Origin: Geodermatophilus sp. DSM 45219
GTDB taxonomy: Bacteria; Actinomycetota; Actinomycetes; Mycobacteriales; Geodermatophilaceae
NCBI RefSeq assembly: GCF_900104025.1
Contig: NZ_FNIQ01000007.1
Coordinates: 62,001 to 126,000 of the forward strand
Direction of reading: 5' to 3'
Length of the DNA stretch: 64,000 bases
The translations under genes and the position numbers were made by a program. Positions 33,491 to 45,193 of this stretch are shown piece by piece. Every line of letters starts with the position of its first letter. Position 1 is the first letter of the stretch. The notes under the pieces are model-generated. The model had not been told where the DNA came from, did no database searches, and worked only from the letters and a program-made list of their open reading frames with translations.

Positions 33491-33491
33491 T

Positions 33492-33509
33492 GTCGTCCGG
33501 TAGGACGAC
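33492..33509 (-). terminator. Short hairpin after hisG
   Basis: GTCGTCC (33492-33498) and GGACGAC (33503-33509) form a 7-bp stem with a 4-nt loop, 14 nt beyond the hisG stop on the minus strand. Probable end of the rpe-rib-his transcript. Confidence 0.5.
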
Positions 33510-33522
33510 GATGTCATCGCCC

Positions 33523-34389
33523 TCAGATCCGGCAGGCGTGGATGCTGGTGACGAGGATGGCGCGGGCGCCGAGCTCCCACAGCTCGTCCATCACCCGGTT
33601 GGTGTCGGACTGCGTCACCATCGCCCGCACCGCCGACCAGCCCTCGGTCTGCAGCGGGCTGACCGTCGGCCCCTCCAGGCCCGGGGTCAGCGCGGTGGCC
33701 TTCTCCAGCAGGTCGTTGGGGCAGTCGTAGTCGAGCATCACGTACTGCCGGGCGACGAGGACACCGCGCAGCCGGCGGCGCAGCTGGGCGACCGCGGGGA
33801 TCTCCTCGGCACCGGCGCGCCGCACCAGGACGGCCTCGCTGGTGAGCACCGGCTCGCCGATGATCCGCAGGCCCGCCGCGCGCAGCGTCGTCCCGGTCTC
33901 GACGACGTCGCACACCGCGTCGGCGACGCCGAGCCGGCAGGCGGTCTCCACGGCACCGTCGAGCTTCACCACCGAGGCGGCGATGCCCTGCTCGTCGAGG
34001 TAGCGCCGCAGCAGCACGGGATAGGCGGTGGCGATCCGCTTGCCGGCCAGCTGCTCGACGGTCTGGATGCCGGACTCCAGCGGGCCGGCGAACCGGAACG
34101 AGCTGCGGCCGAAGCCCAGCGGCATGACCTCCACCGCGGCCGGGCCCTCGCCGGCCGCGGGCGCGGTCTCCAGCAGCATGTCGCGCCCGGTGATGCCGAC
34201 GTCCAGGGTGCCGGCGGCGACGTAGACGGCGATGTCGCGGGGCCGCAGGTAGAAGAACTCGGTGTCGTTGTCCGGGTCGTAGACGGCGAGGTCCTTGGTG
34301 CTGCGGCGCTGCCGGTAGCCGCTCTCGGCGAGCATCTCGGCGGCCGGCTCGCTCAGGACGCCCTTGTTGGGCACGGCGATGCGCAGCAC
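33523..34389 (-). CDS. hisG: ATP phosphoribosyltransferase, long form
   Basis: 288 residues. It catalyses the first step of histidine synthesis, joining ATP and PRPP. The N-terminus MLRIAVPNKGVLSEPA, the stretch DVGITGRDML near 63-72, and the PRPP loop DAVCDVVETGTTLRAAGL near 157-174 are typical. The C-terminal regulatory domain (about 212-288, ending ARAILVTSIHACRI) shows it is the long, hexameric, histidine-feedback-inhibited form that does not need HisZ. It is downstream of hisE by 94 nt and last in the rpe-rib-his series. Confidence 0.95.
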   Translation of the reverse strand: MLRIAVPNKGVLSEPAAEMLAESGYRQRRSTKDLAVYDPDNDTEFFYLRPRDIAVYVAAGTLDVGITGRDMLLETAPAAGEGPAAVEVMPLGFGRSSFRFAGPLESGIQTVEQLAGKRIATAYPVLLRRYLDEQGIAASVVKLDGAVETACRLGVADAVCDVVETGTTLRAAGLRIIGEPVLTSEAVLVRRAGAEEIPAVAQLRRRLRGVLVARQYVMLDYDCPNDLLEKATALTPGLEGPTVSPLQTEGWSAVRAMVTQSDTNRVMDELWELGARAILVTSIHACRI

Positions 34390-34483
34390 GGTCTGGTCTC
34401 CTTCGGTCGGTGACGGGCGGTCGGCCCTCGCGCAGGGTCCCGCGGCGCGCGGAGCGTGCCGTGGGGGGCGCGAGGGTCCTTCT

Positions 34484-36568
<2,085 letters not shown>

Positions 36569-36572
<4 letters not shown>

Positions 36573-37177
36573 CGGCGTGCTCCCAACAGGCGTTCCACGT
36601 ACTTGGCGATCACGTCGACCTCCAGGTTGACCGGGCTCCCCGGAGGGGCGGCACCCAGCGTGGTCTCGCGCAGGGTGGTGGGGATGAGGCTGACCTCGAA
36701 CCACGGCTCGGGGTCGTCGACGGCACTGACCGCGCTGACGGTCAGTGACACGCCGTCCACGGTGATCGAGCCCTTCTCGACGACGTAGCGCGCCAGCTCC
36801 GCCGGCAGCGCCATCCGCACGACCTCCCAGTGCTCGCCGGGGGTCCGGGTGAGCACGGTGCCGACGCCGTCGACGTGGCCCTGCACCAGGTGCCCGCCCA
36901 GCCGGGTGTGCGCGGTGACCGCCCGCTCGAGGTTGACCGGGTCGCCGGCGCCCAGGGCGCCGATGCTGCTGCGGCGGAGGGTCTCGGCCATCACGTCGGT
37001 CGTCCACTCCTCGCCGTCCGCAGAGGTGACGGTGAGGCAGACGCCGTTGACGGCGATCGAGTCACCCAGGGCCACGCCCTCGAGCGCCCTGCGCGCGCGG
37101 ATGCGCAGCCGGGCCGAGTCCTGCTGCTCCTCGCAGGCCAGCAGGACGCCGACCTCCTCGACGATGCCGGTGAACAC
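36569..37177 (-). CDS. ribE: Riboflavin synthase, alpha chain
   Basis: 202 residues from GTG 37177 ([10 protein letters not shown]), with GGAGGGA 7 nt upstream and only 2 nt after the ribD stop. Two homologous lumazine-binding domains are visible, each with the [16 protein letters not shown] strand: [12 protein letters not shown] near 40-51 and [12 protein letters not shown] near 136-147. The [12 protein letters not shown] segment near 94-105 joins them. It dismutates two lumazines to riboflavin. The symbol ribC is also used for this gene. No FMN riboswitch is visible, and there is no room for one between ribD and ribE. Confidence 0.95.
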
Positions 37178-37179
37178 GA

Positions 37180-38256
37180 TCAACTCCCTCCGGTCGCGCC
37201 GCGGTGGTCCCCGGTGCGCCGCTCCCCAGTGTGCCGGGTGGGCCGCAGCCGGAGCTCCACGTCCCCGCCCAGGCGGGTGAGGCCGGTGACCGAGAGGGTC
37301 AGCGCGTCGCCGATCCCGGTGATTCCCAGGTCCCCCACCAGCGGGGCGCCGGCGCCGAGGAGCTTGGGCGCCAGGTGCACCACCGCCTCGTCGACCAGCC
37401 CGGCGCGCAGGAAGGCCGCGGCCAGCGTCGGGCCGCCCTCCAGCAGCACCCGCCGCACGTCGCGGGCGAACAGCTCGGCCAGCAGCTCGCGCGGGGACCC
37501 CGCGGCGCTGACCAGGGTCGGCGCCGCCCCGTCGAGCACCCGGGCGGTGCGCGGCAGCCGGCCCCGGCGGTCGAGGACGACGCGCAGCGGCTGCCGTGCG
37601 GCGTCCCGGCCGTCGGCGTCGCGGACGGTGAGTCGCGGGTCGTCGGCCAGCGCCGTCCCCGAGCCCACGACGACCGCGTCGCAGGTGGCGCGCAGCCGGT
37701 GGACGGCGGCGCGGGCCTCCGGGCCGGTGACCCAGCGGCTGCTGCCGTCGGCCGCGGCGACCCGCCCGTCGAGGGTGCCGGCGACCTTCCAGACGACGAA
37801 CGGGCGCTGCTCGCGCACGCCGGTGAGCCAGCCGCCCAGCGCGCCCTCCTCCGCCTCGGTCTGCTCGACGCCCAGTTCCACGTCGACGCCGGCGGTCCGC
37901 AGCCGGGCGGCTCCTCCCCCGGCCAGCCGCGTCGGCTCCGGGACGGCGACGACCACGCGGGCGACGCCGGCGGCGACCAGCGCGTCGGCGCAGGGCCCGG
38001 TGCGTCCGGTGTGCGCGCACGGCTCCAGGGTGACCACGGCGGTGCCGCCCCGGGCGCGCGCACCGGCCTGCGCCAGCGCGCGGACCTCGGCGTGCGGGCC
38101 GCCGGGCGGTGCGGTGGCGCCCTCCCCCACCGGCGTCCCGTCGGCGGCCAGCACCACCGCGCCCACCGCGGGGTTCGGGCTGGTGGTGCCGAGCACGCCC
38201 AGCGCCAGCTCGCGCGCTCGGGCCATGGCGGTGAGCTCGGCCGCGGAGACGCTCAC
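37180..38256 (-). CDS. ribD: Bifunctional diaminohydroxyphosphoribosylaminopyrimidine deaminase / reductase
   Basis: 358 residues from GTG 38256 (GTGA overlap with rpe); an ATG at 38226 is an alternative start. The deaminase domain (about 1-145) has PNPAVGAVV, then the zinc site HAEV near 54-57 and [11 protein letters not shown] near 78-88. The reductase domain (about 150-345) starts [14 protein letters not shown] and contains [14 protein letters not shown] near 278. It catalyses two consecutive steps of riboflavin synthesis. Confidence 0.94.
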   Translation of the reverse strand: MSVSAAELTAMARARELALGVLGTTSPNPAVGAVVLAADGTPVGEGATAPPGGPHAEVRALAQAGARARGGTAVVTLEPCAHTGRTGPCADALVAAGVARVVVAVPEPTRLAGGGAARLRTAGVDVELGVEQTEAEEGALGGWLTGVREQRPFVVWKVAGTLDGRVAAADGSSRWVTGPEARAAVHRLRATCDAVVVGSGTALADDPRLTVRDADGRDAARQPLRVVLDRRGRLPRTARVLDGAAPTLVSAAGSPRELLAELFARDVRRVLLEGGPTLAAAFLRAGLVDEAVVHLAPKLLGAGAPLVGDLGITGIGDALTLSVTGLTRLGGDVELRLRPTRHTGERRTGDHRGATGGS

Positions 38257-38927
38257 CCCTGCCGCGCCGCGGTCGCCCGGTCGCGCAGGGCGGCGATGGC
38301 GCGGGCCGGGTCGTCGGCGCCGTAGACCGCCGAGCCCGCGACGAAGACGTCGGCCCCGGCCGCCGCGGCCTGCTCGATGGTGTCCGCGTTGATCCCGCCG
38401 TCGACCTCGACCAGCAGCGTGAGGTGCCCGGTGTCGACCAGCTCCCGCGCGCGGCGCACCTTCGACAGCGTCTCGGCCAGGAAGGACTGGCCGCCGAAGC
38501 CGGGCTCGACGGTCATCACCAGCAGGGTGTCGAACGCGGGCAGGACCTCGACGTAGTCCTCCAGCGGCGTCCCGGGCTTGAGCGCCAGGCCGGCCAGCGA
38601 CCCGGCGGCGCGCAGGTCGCGTGCCACGGCGCGGGGGTCGCCGGTGCAGGCCTCGGCGTGCACGGTGACGTTGCGTGCACCGGCCTCGGCGTAGCCCGGA
38701 GCCCACCGCGCGGGGTCCTCGATCATGAGGTGGCAGTCCAGCGGCACCGGGCTGACCGCCTGGACCGCCTGCATGACGGGCAGGCCGAAGGTCAGGTTGG
38801 GCACGAAGTGCGCGTCCATGACGTCGAAGTGCAGCCAGTCGGCGTCGGCGACCCGGTGTGCCTCCTCGGCCAGCCGGGCGAAGTCCGCCGACAGGAGGCT
38901 GGGCGCGATCAGCGGGGTCGAGGACAC
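38253..38927 (-). CDS. rpe: Ribulose-phosphate 3-epimerase
   Basis: 224 residues from GTG 38927. The (beta/alpha)8 fold is clear: [29 protein letters not shown] (catalytic Asp and metal His), [24 protein letters not shown], and [11 protein letters not shown] with the second catalytic Asp. It interconverts ribulose-5-phosphate and xylulose-5-phosphate, a source of the ribulose-5-phosphate used by RibBA. It heads the rib operon. TAGACT lies 8 nt before the GTG and there is no strong ribosome-binding site, so translation may be leaderless. Confidence 0.95.
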   Translation of the reverse strand: MSSTPLIAPSLLSADFARLAEEAHRVADADWLHFDVMDAHFVPNLTFGLPVMQAVQAVSPVPLDCHLMIEDPARWAPGYAEAGARNVTVHAEACTGDPRAVARDLRAAGSLAGLALKPGTPLEDYVEVLPAFDTLLVMTVEPGFGGQSFLAETLSKVRRARELVDTGHLTLLVEVDGGINADTIEQAAAAGADVFVAGSAVYGADDPARAIAALRDRATAARQG

Positions 38928-38935
38928 GTCCGCCG

Positions 38936-38941
38936 AGTCTA
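38936..38941 (-). promoter_or_regulatory. -10 element TAGACT, probable promoter of the rpe-rib-his genes
   Basis: On the minus strand TAGACT is followed by 8 nt and then GTG 38927. It matches TANNNT. No convincing -35 is seen. It would drive a leaderless or nearly leaderless transcript. Confidence 0.45.
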
Positions 38942-38952
38942 GGCCGGGGTGA

Positions 38953-39654
38953 TCACCGCCCCGCGCGGGAGCGGCGGTACCAGAGGCCGCCGGCCACCGC
39001 GGCGAGCGCCGCGACGGCCGCCACCGCGACGAACCAGGCGCCGCCGGTCTCCTGCTCGGCCGCGGCGACCGGCTCCGGCGTTCCCGTGCCGGGTGCGGCG
39101 GGCTGGGTCTCGACCGTCGGTGCCGGGGTGGTCGGCGCGGGGGCGGGGGTGGTGGGCACCGCCGTCCCCGGGGCGACGGCGAGCACCGGTGCCGGCATCT
39201 CCGGCTCGGGCCCACCGGGCACCTCGGGCTCGATCCAGGCGTCCTCGGTGCCGTCGGCGTAGACCTGCACGGTCGGGAAGGCCAGCTCGGTCACCCCGGC
39301 GGGCAGCGTGGCCACGGTCACCCCGTACGCGACGTCCTCCCCGGACGCCAGCGCCGGGCCGCCCACCTCGAAGCCCTGGGCGGTCGGCGTCAGCGTCCAG
39401 CCGGCCGGTCCGGAGGCCAGCGTCACGTCCCCCGGTGCGATCCCCGCGGGCAGCTGGGTCCGCATCCCGGCGATGCCGGCGTCGGCCTCGGACGCGCCGG
39501 AGAACTCGAGGGTCACCGGACCGCTGCCGGCGGTGGCCCCGGGGGCGTCGACGTGGACGTGCGCGGCCGCCGTCCCGGTGCCGGCGGCGAACAGGGCGGC
39601 GCCCAGGAGGGCGGTGGCGGCGGCACGGCGCACGGCCGGCGGGCGAGAGGTCAC
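38953..39654 (-). CDS. YcnI-like (DUF1775) copper-binding membrane protein
   Basis: 233 residues from GTG 39654. A signal peptide ends at TAAA, giving a mature N-terminus HVHVDAPGA (His near residue 34). In YcnI the N-terminal histidine of the mature protein is a copper ligand. The DUF1775 domain spans about 34-140, including GWTLTP with the conserved Trp. A Pro/Thr linker (about 150-200) leads to one membrane helix (about 208-226) and RRSRAGR. The protein is therefore anchored outside the cell. The CopC/CopD partners common next to ycnI are absent. It is divergent from a two-component system. Confidence 0.82.
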   Translation of the reverse strand: MTSRPPAVRRAAATALLGAALFAAGTGTAAAHVHVDAPGATAGSGPVTLEFSGASEADAGIAGMRTQLPAGIAPGDVTLASGPAGWTLTPTAQGFEVGGPALASGEDVAYGVTVATLPAGVTELAFPTVQVYADGTEDAWIEPEVPGGPEPEMPAPVLAVAPGTAVPTTPAPAPTTPAPTVETQPAAPGTGTPEPVAAAEQETGGAWFVAVAAVAALAAVAGGLWYRRSRAGR

Positions 39655-39822
39655 GGGGCAGTGGTCGTCGCCGGGCCTCCCGGGGTTCCCGGGACCCGGA
39701 TCCGGTCGGCGGGCGGTGGCGGCGGGGTTGCCGTGCGTGCGGCACACCGGCGCGCCGCGCCCGGCGTGTCGCGTCCCCGACGCACCGCGCACGACGGCCT
39801 CCGATACGGAACGGCTCCGCCC

Positions 39823-39828
39823 TAGGGT
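39823..39828 (+). promoter_or_regulatory. -10 element TAGGGT, probable leaderless promoter of the two-component operon
   Basis: CGCCCTAGGGT ends 7 nt before GTG 39836. It nearly equals the CGCCCTAGGTT found before two other genes in the window. Confidence 0.5.
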
Positions 39829-39835
39829 CCTGACC

Positions 39836-41200
39836 GTGGCCCGGGGGGAACGGAGCGCAGGACACCACGCAGGACGGCGCACGTCCGTCGTCGCCCCCGT
39901 GGCGTGGTTCACCTGCGCCGGCCTCGCCGTGACCCTCGCCCTGGCGCTGCTCACCGGCGTGCTCGCCCGCCGGGCCGGCCTCGAGCAGGGCACGCGGGCG
40001 TTCGAGAACCTCGCCCGGGTCACCGCCGCCACGCTCACCCCGGCCCTGGACGCCCAGCGGGGCGTGCCGCCGGACCCGACAGCGGACCTGCGCACCCACG
40101 TCAGCGCGCTGGTGACGGCCGGCCCGGTGGTCGCCGTCCGGGTGCGGTCGGCCGACGGCGAGGTGGTGTGGGCCGACGACCGCAGCGTGGTGGGGCAGGT
40201 CCTCCCGCTGCTGCCCGAGGCCCGGCGGGCGCTGCGCACCGGGTCGGTCGCCTCGCTCGTGGCCGAGCCCGGGGACCCACGGGTGGTGACCGGCCGCAGC
40301 AGCGGCCGCGTGCTGGTCGCCTGGGTGGGCGTGCGGGACCTCCATGGCACCCCGCTGCTGGTGGAGTTCCTCGAGAGCTACTCGGAGGTCGCCGAGCTCG
40401 CCGAGCTCACCTGGCGGCGCTTCGCGCCCGCCGTGCTGGGGGCCCTGGCGCTGCTGCAGGTGCTGCAGGTGCCGCTGGCCTGGCGGCTGGCGTCCCGGCT
40501 GCGGCGATCGCAGCAGGCCGAGGACGCACTGCTGCAGGCGGCCGTCGACGCCTCGGACGCCGAACGCCGCCGGATCGCCGGGGAGGTGCACGACCACGTC
40601 GTCCAGGACCTCACGGGTATCGCCTTCGACCTGGACGCCGCCCAGATGCGCGGCCAGCCGCGCGACCCGGAGGACGCCGAGCTGCTGGACCGGACCGCCC
40701 AGGGGGTGCGGCAGACCGTGGAGGACCTGCGGTCCCTCCTGGTGGCCCTCATCCCGGCCCGTGGCGCCTTCCGCGGCGGGCTGCTGCCGGCCCTGCAGGT
40801 GCTGGCCGCTGAACTCAGCCGCTCCGGGATCCGTATCACCGTGCACGCCGAGGACGCCCGGGACCTGCCCGGGCCGACGGCCGCACTGCTCTACCGCTGC
40901 GCCCAGGAGGCGCTGCGCAACGTCGCCACGCACAGCAGGGCGACCTCGGTCGAGGTCGTCGTCACGCAGCACGAGGGGGTCGCGACGATGCAGATCGAGG
41001 ACGACGGGCAGGGTTTCGACGAGAGCCGCCTGGCCCAGCGGGCCGCGGCCGGGCACGTCGGACTGCGGACGCTGGGCGAGCTGCTGGTCGACGCGGGCGG
41101 CGCCCTGACGCTGAGCAGCGCCCCGGGCGAGGGCACCCGGCTGGTGGCGACCGTGCCGCTGTCGAGCACCACACCGCTGACCGCGGGGGTCGCACGGTGA
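39836..41200 (+). CDS. Two-component sensor histidine kinase (NarL-partner, HisKA_3 type)
   Basis: 454 residues from GTG 39836. Two membrane helices (about 22-44 and 201-220) enclose an extracellular sensing region of about 155 residues. The dimerisation box RRRIAGEVHDHVVQDLTGIAFDLD (phospho-acceptor His near 250) is of the HPK7/HisKA_3 class. The HATPase domain has YRCAQEALRNVATHS (N box), EDDGQGFDES and GHVGLRTLGE. The protein phosphorylates the LuxR-type regulator encoded next, to which it is coupled by GTGA. The signal is unknown. A copper-type protein lies divergently 181 bp away. Confidence 0.88.
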   Translation: MARGERSAGHHAGRRTSVVAPVAWFTCAGLAVTLALALLTGVLARRAGLEQGTRAFENLARVTAATLTPALDAQRGVPPDPTADLRTHVSALVTAGPVVAVRVRSADGEVVWADDRSVVGQVLPLLPEARRALRTGSVASLVAEPGDPRVVTGRSSGRVLVAWVGVRDLHGTPLLVEFLESYSEVAELAELTWRRFAPAVLGALALLQVLQVPLAWRLASRLRRSQQAEDALLQAAVDASDAERRRIAGEVHDHVVQDLTGIAFDLDAAQMRGQPRDPEDAELLDRTAQGVRQTVEDLRSLLVALIPARGAFRGGLLPALQVLAAELSRSGIRITVHAEDARDLPGPTAALLYRCAQEALRNVATHSRATSVEVVVTQHEGVATMQIEDDGQGFDESRLAQRAAAGHVGLRTLGELLVDAGGALTLSSAPGEGTRLVATVPLSSTTPLTAGVAR

Positions 41201-41844
41201 TCCGGGTCCTGGTGGTCGACGACCACGCCGTCGTCCGGCGCGGCATCGCCAGCCTGCTGGCCGCCGCCGACGGCCTGGAGTGCGTCGGCGCGGTCGGCGA
41301 CGGCGACGCGGCCCTGGAGATGGTCGAGCGCCTGGAACCCGACGTGCTGCTGCTGGACCTGTCGATGCCGGGCCGCGACGGCGTCACGGTGATCCGCACG
41401 CTGCGCGAACGCGGCCACCGCACACCGGTGCTGGTGCTCACCTCCTTCGGCGAGCCCGACCTGGTGGTGCCCGCCCTGGTCGCCGGCGCCGACGGCTACC
41501 TGCTCAAGTACCAGGACGGCGAGTCGATCCTGGACGCGGTGCGGTGCATCGCCGCGGGCGGGGCGCCGGTCGACCCGATGGTCACCTCGGCCGTCCTCGC
41601 CGACCTGCGCGACCGCAGCCAGGGCGACCTGCTCACCGAGCGCGAGAAGGAGGTCCTGGAGCTGGTCCGGCAGGGCCTGCCCAACAAGGTCATCGCCCGT
41701 CGGCTGCGGATCAGCGAGGCGACCGTGAAGACCCACGTCACCCACATCCTGCAGCGGATCGGCGCCACCGACCGCACGCAGGCGGCCCTGTGGGCCGAGC
41801 GCCGGCTGCGGCCGTCGGGGCTCCCGCACCGGGGCACGGGGTGA
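41197..41844 (+). CDS. NarL/LuxR-family response regulator
   Basis: 215 residues starting at GTG 41197 (GTGA overlap). The receiver domain (about 1-120) has the acidic pair in VVDDH, the phospho-Asp in DVLLLDLSMPG (near residue 52) and the K of LLKYQDGES. The C-terminal LuxR helix-turn-helix (about 146-205) reads LTEREKEVLELVRQGLPNK and ISEATVKTHVTHIL. It pairs with the upstream kinase. Its stop in turn overlaps the next gene (GTGA), making a three-gene coupled operon. Confidence 0.92.
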   Translation: MIRVLVVDDHAVVRRGIASLLAAADGLECVGAVGDGDAALEMVERLEPDVLLLDLSMPGRDGVTVIRTLRERGHRTPVLVLTSFGEPDLVVPALVAGADGYLLKYQDGESILDAVRCIAAGGAPVDPMVTSAVLADLRDRSQGDLLTEREKEVLELVRQGLPNKVIARRLRISEATVKTHVTHILQRIGATDRTQAALWAERRLRPSGLPHRGTG

Positions 41845-42821
41845 CCGGCGCCCACCGCCGGCCCCGGCGGGCGACCGGACCCCCGGCCGATCCGCGCCGG
41901 CGCCCGGTCCTGCTGCACTACGCCGCGACCGGGTGGCCGGCCCGGCGGCGGTGGTCCGAGCGGCTGGCCCTGGCGGCCGGCGCGCTCGCCGTCCTGGCCG
42001 CCATCGGCACGGCCACGCTGACCGGCGCGTGGGCCGGCTTCTCGCTGCTCGGTGCGGGTGTCGAGCCCGCCCGGCCCGCGACCGCGGAGGCCCCCGCCCC
42101 GCCACCACCCGGGACGCCCCCGCCGGAGGGCCCCCCGGCCACCGCGGCGCCGGAGCGGTCCACCGCGCCCGACCGCCGGGCCGAACCGCCCGGGCCGCCC
42201 GCCGCTGCGACGGCGTCCGGCGTGGCCCCTGCGCCCTTCCGGCAGGTACCGCGCGACCCCGCGGACGACCAGCCGGCCACGCCGACGACGGGCGCGACCG
42301 CCCCGGAGCCCTCGGCCACAGCGGCGGCTCCGTCGTCCACCCGGTCCGCGCCTGCCCCCGGCGCACCGGTCCCCGTCGCACCGGCGCCCGCGCGACCCGC
42401 GCCGGCCGCGGAGCCACCGGCCGCGGAGCCGGCGCCGTCCCAGCCGGCCCCGGCAGCCCCCACCCCGGCAACCCCCACCCCGGCAACCCCCACCCCGACG
42501 GCGCCCGCCCCGACGTCGGCTCCGCCGCGGTCCGACGACGAGGAGCACCGCGACGAGGAGGGTGACGGGGACGACGACGAGGCGGACGACCGGGACGACG
42601 ACGGCCGCCCGGGTCACGCGCACCGCGACCACGACGAGCAGCACCACCACGACCGCGACGGACGCCGGGACCCCGACCGTCCCGCGACGCCGGACGCCGC
42701 ACCGACGCCCACCGCGACGCCGTCCGCCACCGCGACGCCGTCCGCCACGGCTGCACCGTCACCGACCGCGACCCCGTCCCCCACGAAGGTCCTGGCGACG
42801 ATCCCCGACCCGCCCGACTGA
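41841..42821 (+). CDS. Membrane-anchored Pro/Ala-rich protein with a His/Asp-rich segment, unknown
   Basis: 326 residues, GTG start overlapping the response regulator stop. A short cytoplasmic region is followed by one membrane helix (about 47-70) and then a long low-complexity region. That region is Pro/Ala/Thr-rich (about 75-230), with three TPATP-type repeats near 205-220. A highly charged segment (about 232-280, including HAHRDHDEQHHHDRDG) follows, then PTATPSATATPS repeats. The His/Asp cluster could bind divalent metal. Coupling to a two-component system whose divergent neighbour is YcnI-like is suggestive, but no family is recognised and the sequence could be a structural linker. Confidence 0.65.
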   Translation: MTGAHRRPRRATGPPADPRRRPVLLHYAATGWPARRRWSERLALAAGALAVLAAIGTATLTGAWAGFSLLGAGVEPARPATAEAPAPPPPGTPPPEGPPATAAPERSTAPDRRAEPPGPPAAATASGVAPAPFRQVPRDPADDQPATPTTGATAPEPSATAAAPSSTRSAPAPGAPVPVAPAPARPAPAAEPPAAEPAPSQPAPAAPTPATPTPATPTPTAPAPTSAPPRSDDEEHRDEEGDGDDDEADDRDDDGRPGHAHRDHDEQHHHDRDGRRDPDRPATPDAAPTPTATPSATATPSATAAPSPTATPSPTKVLATIPDPPD

Positions 42822-42830
42822 GCGGCCGCC

Positions 42831-44213
42831 TCAGCGGGTGCGGCGGAGCAGCGCCAGGAACATCGCGTCGGTGCCGTGCCGGTGCGGCCACAGCTGCCCG
42901 TGGTCCCCGCGCGCGAGCCCGGGCACCTCCGGGAAGAGCGGGGCGACCGGCAGCACCTCCACCTCGTCCCGGCCGGCCGCGGCCTCGACCACGGCGACGG
43001 TCTCGGCGGTGTGCGGCGAGCAGGTCACGTAGGCGACCACGCCGCCCGGGCGCACCGAGGCCAGCGCCCCGTCGAGCAGGGCGGTCTGCAACTCCACCAG
43101 CGGCGCGACGTCGTCCGGGGTGCGCCGCCAGCGCACCTCGGGACGGCGACGCAGCGCGCCCAGGCCGGTGCACGGCGCGTCGAGCAGCACGCGGTCGAAG
43201 GAGCCGGGCGCCCACGGCGGCGTCCGCCCGTCGGCGACCAGCACCTCGACGTCGTCCTCGTCGCGCAGCGTCCGGCGGACCAGCTCCGCGCGGTGCGGCG
43301 CGCGGTCGGCCGCGGTGATCCGCACCCCCTCGGGCCGGACGGCGGCCAGCAGCCCGGCCTTGCCGCCGGGGCCCGCGCACAGGTCGAGCCACGCGGCGTC
43401 CGGGCCCTCCAGCGGCGCGCGGGCCAGCAGCAGCGCGGCCAGCTGGCTGCCCTCGTCCTGCACCGCGGCCAGGCCGGCGCGCACCGACGGCACGCGCGCG
43501 GGGTCGCCGCCGCCGAGCCGGACGGCATACGGCGACCACGGTCCGGGCTGCCCGCCGGACTCCTCGACCAGCTGCTCGCGGGGCACCCGCCGGGCGACCA
43601 GGTGCACCTCGGGCGCGGCGTCGTCGGCCAGCAGCGCGGGCTCGACCTCGGCCTCCTCACCCAGCGCGTCGCGCCACGCCTCGACGATCCAGCGCGGGTG
43701 GTCGGTGGCCAGGGCCAGCCGCTCGTCGCCGTGCGCGTCGAGCCGCTCCAGCCAGGCCGCCCGGTCCCCGCCCGCGGCGACCTTGCGCAGCACCGCGTTG
43801 ACCAGGCCGGAGGCGCCGGTGCCGACGATCGCCCGGGTGAGCGCCACGGTCGTGTCGACGGCGGCGTGCGCGGGCACCCGCAGGTCGAGCAGCTGGTGGG
43901 TGCCCAGCCGCAGCAGGTCCAGCACCCGCGGGTCGAGCTCGTCGAGCGGGCGGGACACCAGGGTCGCCAGCACCGCGTCGAGGGTGCCGGTGGCGCGCAG
44001 CGTGCCGTAGGCGAGCTGGGTGGCGAAGGCGGCGTCTCGGTCCGCGAGGTCGGCCGCACGCTCACGCAACAGCTGGGGCAGCAGCAGGTTGGCGTAGGCG
44101 GCGCGGCTGCTCACGCCGTCGAGGACGTCGAACGCGGTCAGCCGGGCACCGTCGAGCGCCGGCCGGTGCCGGCGGGCGGGTGGGCGGCGGTTGCCGCGTC
44201 GCGGGGCGGTCAT
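42831..44213 (-). CDS. rsmB: 16S rRNA (cytosine-967-C5)-methyltransferase
   Basis: 460 residues. A NusB-like RNA-binding domain (about 25-165) precedes a Rossmann methyltransferase domain (about 230-460). SAM-binding [15 protein letters not shown] near 276-290 and the two cysteines of the RNA m5C family are present: one in [17 protein letters not shown] (near 353) and one in VTCSPHTAE (near 408). It methylates C967 of 16S rRNA. It overlaps the fmt stop by 4 nt, making a def-fmt-rsmB unit, as in many bacteria. Confidence 0.93.
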   Translation of the reverse strand: MTAPRRGNRRPPARRHRPALDGARLTAFDVLDGVSSRAAYANLLLPQLLRERAADLADRDAAFATQLAYGTLRATGTLDAVLATLVSRPLDELDPRVLDLLRLGTHQLLDLRVPAHAAVDTTVALTRAIVGTGASGLVNAVLRKVAAGGDRAAWLERLDAHGDERLALATDHPRWIVEAWRDALGEEAEVEPALLADDAAPEVHLVARRVPREQLVEESGGQPGPWSPYAVRLGGGDPARVPSVRAGLAAVQDEGSQLAALLLARAPLEGPDAAWLDLCAGPGGKAGLLAAVRPEGVRITAADRAPHRAELVRRTLRDEDDVEVLVADGRTPPWAPGSFDRVLLDAPCTGLGALRRRPEVRWRRTPDDVAPLVELQTALLDGALASVRPGGVVAYVTCSPHTAETVAVVEAAAGRDEVEVLPVAPLFPEVPGLARGDHGQLWPHRHGTDAMFLALLRRTR

Positions 44214-45193
44214 GCGTCCCCGCCGAGCTGCTCGCCGGGCGCCGGCCGCGCCCCGCGGGCCCAGTCGGCCGCCGGGAGCACCCGCTTGCCGGCCGGCTGC
44301 ACCTCGCCGAGCCGGACCGCGCCGCCGCCGGTGCCGACCAGCACGCCGGTACGGCCCACCGACAGCTCACCCGGCGCCAGGCCCGGCGAGGTGGGCAGCG
44401 GCTCGACCGGGCCCAGCCGCAGCCGGTCGCCGCGCCACGTCGTCCAGGCACCCGGTGCGGGGACGACCCCGCGGACCCGGCGGTCGACGACGTGGGCGGG
44501 CAACGACCAGTCGACGCGGGCGTCGGCCGGCTCGATCCGCGGCGCGAGGCTGACGCCCTCGGCCGGCTGCGGCCGCGGCTGCAGCGTGCCGGCCGCGATG
44601 CCGTCGAGGGTGGCCAGCAGCAGCCGGGCCCCGCTGACCGAGAGCCGGCCGAGCAGGTCACCGGCGGTGTCCCGGGGCGCGATCGGCTCGGTGACCACGC
44701 CGTAGACCGGACCGGTGTCCAGGCCGGCCTCCAGCCGGAAGGTGGAGGCGCCGGTGACCTCGTCGCCGGCCATGATCGCGTGCTGCACCGGAGCGGCGCC
44801 CCGCCAGGCGGGCAGCAGCGAGAAGTGCAGGTTGACCCAGCCGTGCCGCGGCACGTCGAGGGCCGCCTGCGGCACTAGAGCCCCGTAGGCCACGACCGGT
44901 GCGCTGTCGACGGCGAGGCCGGCGAGCCGGGCGAGGAACTCAGGCTCCCGCGGCGAGCGGGGTGTGAGCACCGGCACCCCGGCGGCGTCGGCGCGCTGGG
45001 CGACCGGTGAGCGGGTGACCGTGCGGCCGCGGCCGGAGCGGGCGTCGGGCCGGGTGAGGACGGCGGCGACCTCGTGCTCGGAGGCGAGCAGCAGGTCCAG
45101 CGAGGGGACGGCGACCTCCGGCGTCCCGGCGAAGAGGAGCCTCAGTGGGGGCTCGCTTCCACCCGCGGGACCCACGCGCCGGCGCCGGCCCAC
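44210..45193 (-). CDS. fmt: Methionyl-tRNA formyltransferase
   Basis: 327 residues if GTG 45193 is used; it has GAGG 6 nt upstream and overlaps def by 52 nt. Homologues start exactly at [17 protein letters not shown], and in frame that position (45145) is a CTG overlapping the def stop as CTGA; GTG 45175 is a third choice. The formyl-transfer domain has [33 protein letters not shown] landmarks: the catalytic Asn and His in NLHFSLLP and the Asp in GLDTGPVY. The C-terminal tRNA-binding domain is shorter in conservation but present. It formylates initiator Met-tRNA; its partner deformylase is immediately upstream. Confidence 0.92.
   Translation of the reverse strand: MGRRRRVGPAGGSEPPLRLLFAGTPEVAVPSLDLLLASEHEVAAVLTRPDARSGRGRTVTRSPVAQRADAAGVPVLTPRSPREPEFLARLAGLAVDSAPVVAYGALVPQAALDVPRHGWVNLHFSLLPAWRGAAPVQHAIMAGDEVTGASTFRLEAGLDTGPVYGVVTEPIAPRDTAGDLLGRLSVSGARLLLATLDGIAAGTLQPRPQPAEGVSLAPRIEPADARVDWSLPAHVVDRRVRGVVPAPGAWTTWRGDRLRLGPVEPLPTSPGLAPGELSVGRTGVLVGTGGGAVRLGEVQPAGKRVLPAADWARGARPAPGEQLGGDA

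Noticed and set aside
37160..37200. Possible FMN riboswitch before the riboflavin genes
   Set aside because: The rib genes are spaced by 2 nt or overlap, and no conserved RFN sequence is recognisable there or upstream of rpe.
41841..42821. Tandem Pro/Thr repeats considered as a CRISPR-like or minisatellite array
   Set aside because: The repeats are coding, short and irregular, and lie in a GTGA-coupled frame with a membrane helix.
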